NCBI GenBank assembly: GCA_040758525.1
Contig: JBFLVQ010000406.1
Span: 1-8,811, forward strand
DNA: 8,811 nt
Origin: JBFLVQ01 sp040758525
Lineage (GTDB): Bacteria > Acidobacteriota > Blastocatellia > Chloracidobacteriales > JADJPF01
Reading direction: 5' to 3'
Below are positions 6,860 to 8,811 of the stretch, one piece after another (the stretch's first letter is position 1; each line of letters opens with the position of its first letter). Under the pieces are notes generated by a model. It did no database searches, was not told the DNA's origin, and saw only the letters and a list, made by a program, of their open reading frames with translations. The position numbers and the translations under genes are program-made.

Positions 6860-7899
6860 GCAATAATGGTATTGCGCTAGTGACAGGTGGATCAGGTTAC
6901 TTTGGCGCTGTCTTACGTGATCGACTACGTGCCAGCGGTCAGGTAGTACGTATCTACGATCTTGTTGATGCCAATGATCGACCTGCCGATGTCGATTTTA
7001 TTGCTGGCGATATACGCGATTTTGAAGGTATACAGAGAGCCTGTAGAGATGTAAAGGTAATTTATCATTGTGTTGCTCAGGTACCACTAGCGCGGGATAA
7101 GGCACTTTTTCATAGTGTTAATGTGACAGGCACAGAGAATCTACTTAAAGCTGCAGCACAAATGCGTGTAGGCAAAATCGTACTACTCTCTTCTAGTGCT
7201 GTCTTTGGTATTCCATCAAAAAATCCTGTTGATGATACTGTGATACCTAGGCCGTTAGAAGATTATGGACGAGCAAAATTGGCTGGCGAGCAGCTTGCCC
7301 GTCGTTATGCTGAAGAGCAACGCCTGGATATCACCATCATACGTCCACGCACAATCTTAGGATTAGGACGGCTAGGTATCTTTCAGATACTCTATGATTG
7401 GATCTCAGAAGGCAGGAATGTCTATGTATTTGGACGTGGCGATAATGTTTATCAATTTGTCCATGCAGAAGATCTCGCCGATGCCTGTATTAAAGCGGCA
7501 GCACGCTCAGGTAGTACTATCTACAATATAGGTGCTGCGCACTATGGTACGATGCGGGCATCGCTAGAGGGACTGATCAAACATGCTGGCACAGGTAGTC
7601 AAGTACGATCACTGCCAGCGCGACCAGCCGTGCTGATGATGGAGTTGCTATCAAAGCTACGACTTGCACCTTTTGCTGCTTATCACTGGTTGATGTATGG
7701 TCGGGATCTATATTTTGATATTACCCGAGCGCAGCAGGAATTAAACTGGCAGCCTAAATGGAGTAATATTGAGATGCTGTGCCAATCTTATGATTGGTAT
7801 CTAGCGCACCGCGAGCAAGTACAAGCCGCTAGCGGAGCTTCGCCACATAGGTCTGCGGTAAAACAGGGTATCCTACTAGTGTTAAAGCGGCTCTCCTAA
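6856..7899 (+). CDS. Extended SDR, NAD-dependent epimerase/3beta-HSD-like dehydrogenase (second copy)
   Basis: A 347-aa extended SDR, clearly distinct from the preceding one. It has TGGSGYFG at 10-17, acidic D35 after the second strand (favouring NAD over NADP), GDIRD at 51-55, HCVAQ at 71-75, and SSSAVFG at 112-118. The catalytic YGRAK is at 137-141 (Y137, K141), with RPRTILG at 163-169 and FVHAEDLADA at 201-210. A hydrophobic stretch of about 256-283 (VLMMELLSKL, FAAYHWLMYG) precedes the YFD..RAQQELNWQP signature, as in 3beta-HSD-like enzymes acting on lipids. The C-terminus (331-347) is a basic amphipathic tail that could touch the membrane. The ATG at 6856 overlaps the preceding stop as ATGA and has GAAAGG 9 bases upstream; the longer reading from TTG 6748 would lie deep within the previous gene. 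It is the last gene of the operon. Substrate is unknown: nucleotide sugar, lipid-linked sugar or isoprenoid are all possible. Confidence 0.86.
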   Translation: MSNNGIALVTGGSGYFGAVLRDRLRASGQVVRIYDLVDANDRPADVDFIAGDIRDFEGIQRACRDVKVIYHCVAQVPLARDKALFHSVNVTGTENLLKAAAQMRVGKIVLLSSSAVFGIPSKNPVDDTVIPRPLEDYGRAKLAGEQLARRYAEEQRLDITIIRPRTILGLGRLGIFQILYDWISEGRNVYVFGRGDNVYQFVHAEDLADACIKAAARSGSTIYNIGAAHYGTMRASLEGLIKHAGTGSQVRSLPARPAVLMMELLSKLRLAPFAAYHWLMYGRDLYFDITRAQQELNWQPKWSNIEMLCQSYDWYLAHREQVQAASGASPHRSAVKQGILLVLKRLS

Positions 7900-7907
7900 A
7901 TATCCAA

Positions 7908-8811
7908 CTATTTATCTTTGATTTTAGGAATAAAGTATCCTGAGCGAGCGCGTACAGAATAGGACTCTTTATTATCTGTCACCTTTAGTTGTATACGGCG
8001 GAAACTACCATCCTGCTTGGGATTGCTTGAGTAGTAACCTAGTATATATTGTGAGCGTAAGTCAGCATTGATTTTTTTCGCAATGGTTTCTAATTCACTC
8101 AATTCTTTAGGGAAATAGGCTTGGCCACCAGATTCAGTGGTAAGTCTATTTATTAGATCAATAGCATTCTCTTTAGCAGAACGTTGCGAGTTTGTATAGC
8201 CTTTGGAGAGATCATCAGGAAAGCCAATGATATAGAGCTGTGTTTCATAAGCGCGTAATTTCTTTAGCGTCTCCTCAACAGAGATCGTGCTATCACGCTC
8301 ATCTCCATCAGAGATGACAATTAGCGCCTTACGTCGATTTTTGCCTTCTTGAGCATATTTTCCAGAAAATACAATTCCATCTAGTAATGCTGTACCACCA
8401 CCGGCGCCAATACTATCAAGGGCATAATTTGCATCCGCAATATTAGTAGTGAATTCTTGTACCAGTTCGGTATTGCGGGAATCTTTCATATCTAGAATAA
8501 AGAATTCATCACCTGGCTGGCTTAAATTGATGAGAGTTTTGGCAGCTTTGATTACCGTGGGAAGTCTTTTATTCATCGAGCCAGATGTGTCTACAACAAT
8601 GCCATAGCTAATAGGAATCTGATCTTGTGAAAAATACTCTATCTGCTGTGTGATCTCATCCTCGTAGATCTGAAATTTACTAGCATCAAGCCCGCTAATA
8701 AATCTATTGTTTTTATCTAAAACAGTAACATCGATTAAAACAAGCTCGGCTTCTATCTTGATAGGATCTCCATCACCTTCTGGTAGGTTTGTGTCTTTAG
8801 CAGGCTCTTTT
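7908..8811 (-). CDS. VWFA-related domain protein (Acidobacteria-type), 5'-truncated by window edge
   Basis: The frame stays open to the right edge, so the ATG at 8576 (MNKR...) is internal: it falls directly after the metal-site motif DTSGS and would delete it. About 300 residues are visible. In visible numbering, 1-65 carry the family's N-terminal segment (ELVLIDVTVLDKNNRFISGL, then FQIYED.....IEYFS). A von Willebrand A domain follows with the MIDAS residues D74-T75-S76-G77-S78, T140 (GGGTALLDG) and D168 (ISDGDERDS). The C-terminal part has RSQYILGYYS, a late beta region with SYSVRARSGY, and ends in FIPKIKDK. Proteins of this family are usually exported and thought to mediate metal-dependent protein contacts; the signal peptide would lie outside the window. 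It converges on the operon with 8 bases between stops and is probably unrelated to it. The family is notably abundant in Acidobacteriota. Confidence 0.8.
   Translation of the reverse strand, partial: KEPAKDTNLPEGDGDPIKIEAELVLIDVTVLDKNNRFISGLDASKFQIYEDEITQQIEYFSQDQIPISYGIVVDTSGSMNKRLPTVIKAAKTLINLSQPGDEFFILDMKDSRNTELVQEFTTNIADANYALDSIGAGGGTALLDGIVFSGKYAQEGKNRRKALIVISDGDERDSTISVEETLKKLRAYETQLYIIGFPDDLSKGYTNSQRSAKENAIDLINRLTTESGGQAYFPKELSELETIAKKINADLRSQYILGYYSSNPKQDGSFRRIQLKVTDNKESYSVRARSGYFIPKIKDK

Larger units (their letters stand above)
2991..7899 (+). other. Predicted five-gene operon: UbiA, small protein, GMC oxidoreductase, SDR, SDR
   Basis: All five genes run in one direction. Junctions are: 2-base gap (stop 3914, start 3917), 23-base overlap (4344-4366), 5-base gap (stop 5801, start 5807) and an ATGA overlap (6856-6859). 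Such junctions imply one transcript and coupled translation, and therefore a shared pathway. The single strong promoter candidate lies upstream at 2897-2925, and no internal terminator is visible. Confidence 0.8.

Noticed and set aside
6648..6863. Minus-strand open frame of 71 codons
   Set aside because: Antisense to the end of the first SDR, no ribosome site or recognisable content.
7826..7835. CCGCTAGCGG palindrome near the end of the second SDR
   Set aside because: Short, within coding sequence, and no T-tract follows; probably chance.
7894..7929. Possible shared terminator between the operon and the VWFA gene (TCCTAAA paired with TTTAGGA)
   Set aside because: Seven mostly A/T pairs around a 22-base loop and no T-run after the stem; too weak to call.
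8574..8576. ATG as start of the VWFA protein
   Set aside because: It falls immediately after the DTSGS metal-site motif and the open frame continues to the window edge with typical family sequence.

Overview
The window looks like a mid-GC bacterial chromosome segment with tightly packed genes and only one intergenic gap longer than 100 bases. The best lineage clue is the incomplete gene at the right edge. Its layout, a short beta-type segment followed by a von Willebrand A domain opening on VVDTSGSM, matches the VWFA-related proteins that are especially numerous in Acidobacteriota. With the moderate base composition this makes an acidobacterium (for example a Blastocatellia-type lineage) my preferred guess. 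It rests on one protein family and is not firm.

Left part (1-2852): two homologous multi-membrane GT-C-type glycosyltransferases face each other tail to tail, 20 bases apart. The first is cut by the window edge and lacks about 145 N-terminal residues. The second is complete (544 aa) and shows the WQDE loop-1 motif of lipid-phosphate-sugar-dependent transferases. Next comes a 138-base divergent intergenic region (2853-2990) with a good sigma70-like promoter firing rightward.

Centre (2991-7899): a compact five-gene operon on the plus strand. In order it encodes a UbiA-superfamily enzyme with all hallmarks of decaprenyl-phosphate phosphoribosyltransferase (DPPR synthase), a 149-aa protein I do not recognise, a GMC-family FAD oxidoreductase, and two extended SDR (NAD-dependent epimerase/3beta-HSD-like) proteins. 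Consecutive genes overlap or lie within 5 bases of each other, so translation is probably coupled.

The operon recalls the actinobacterial route that makes the lipid donor decaprenyl-phosphoryl-arabinose. There UbiA adds phosphoribose to the polyprenyl phosphate, a phosphatase trims it, and an FAD enzyme (DprE1) plus an SDR (DprE2) flip C2 by oxidation and reduction. GT-C transferases then use the donor outside the membrane. Here a GMC oxidoreductase with a small partner replaces the DprE1-type (VAO-fold) flavoenzyme, two SDRs are present, and GT-C transferases lie next door. The combination suggests a non-canonical pathway for a polyprenyl-phosphate-linked sugar and its transfer. This is inference from gene content; the phosphatase is not in the window and no substrate can be read from sequence.

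Right part (7908-8811): the VWFA-related gene runs on the minus strand and converges on the operon, with 8 bases between the stop codons. No RNA genes, insertion sequences, CRISPR arrays or convincing rho-independent terminators were found.
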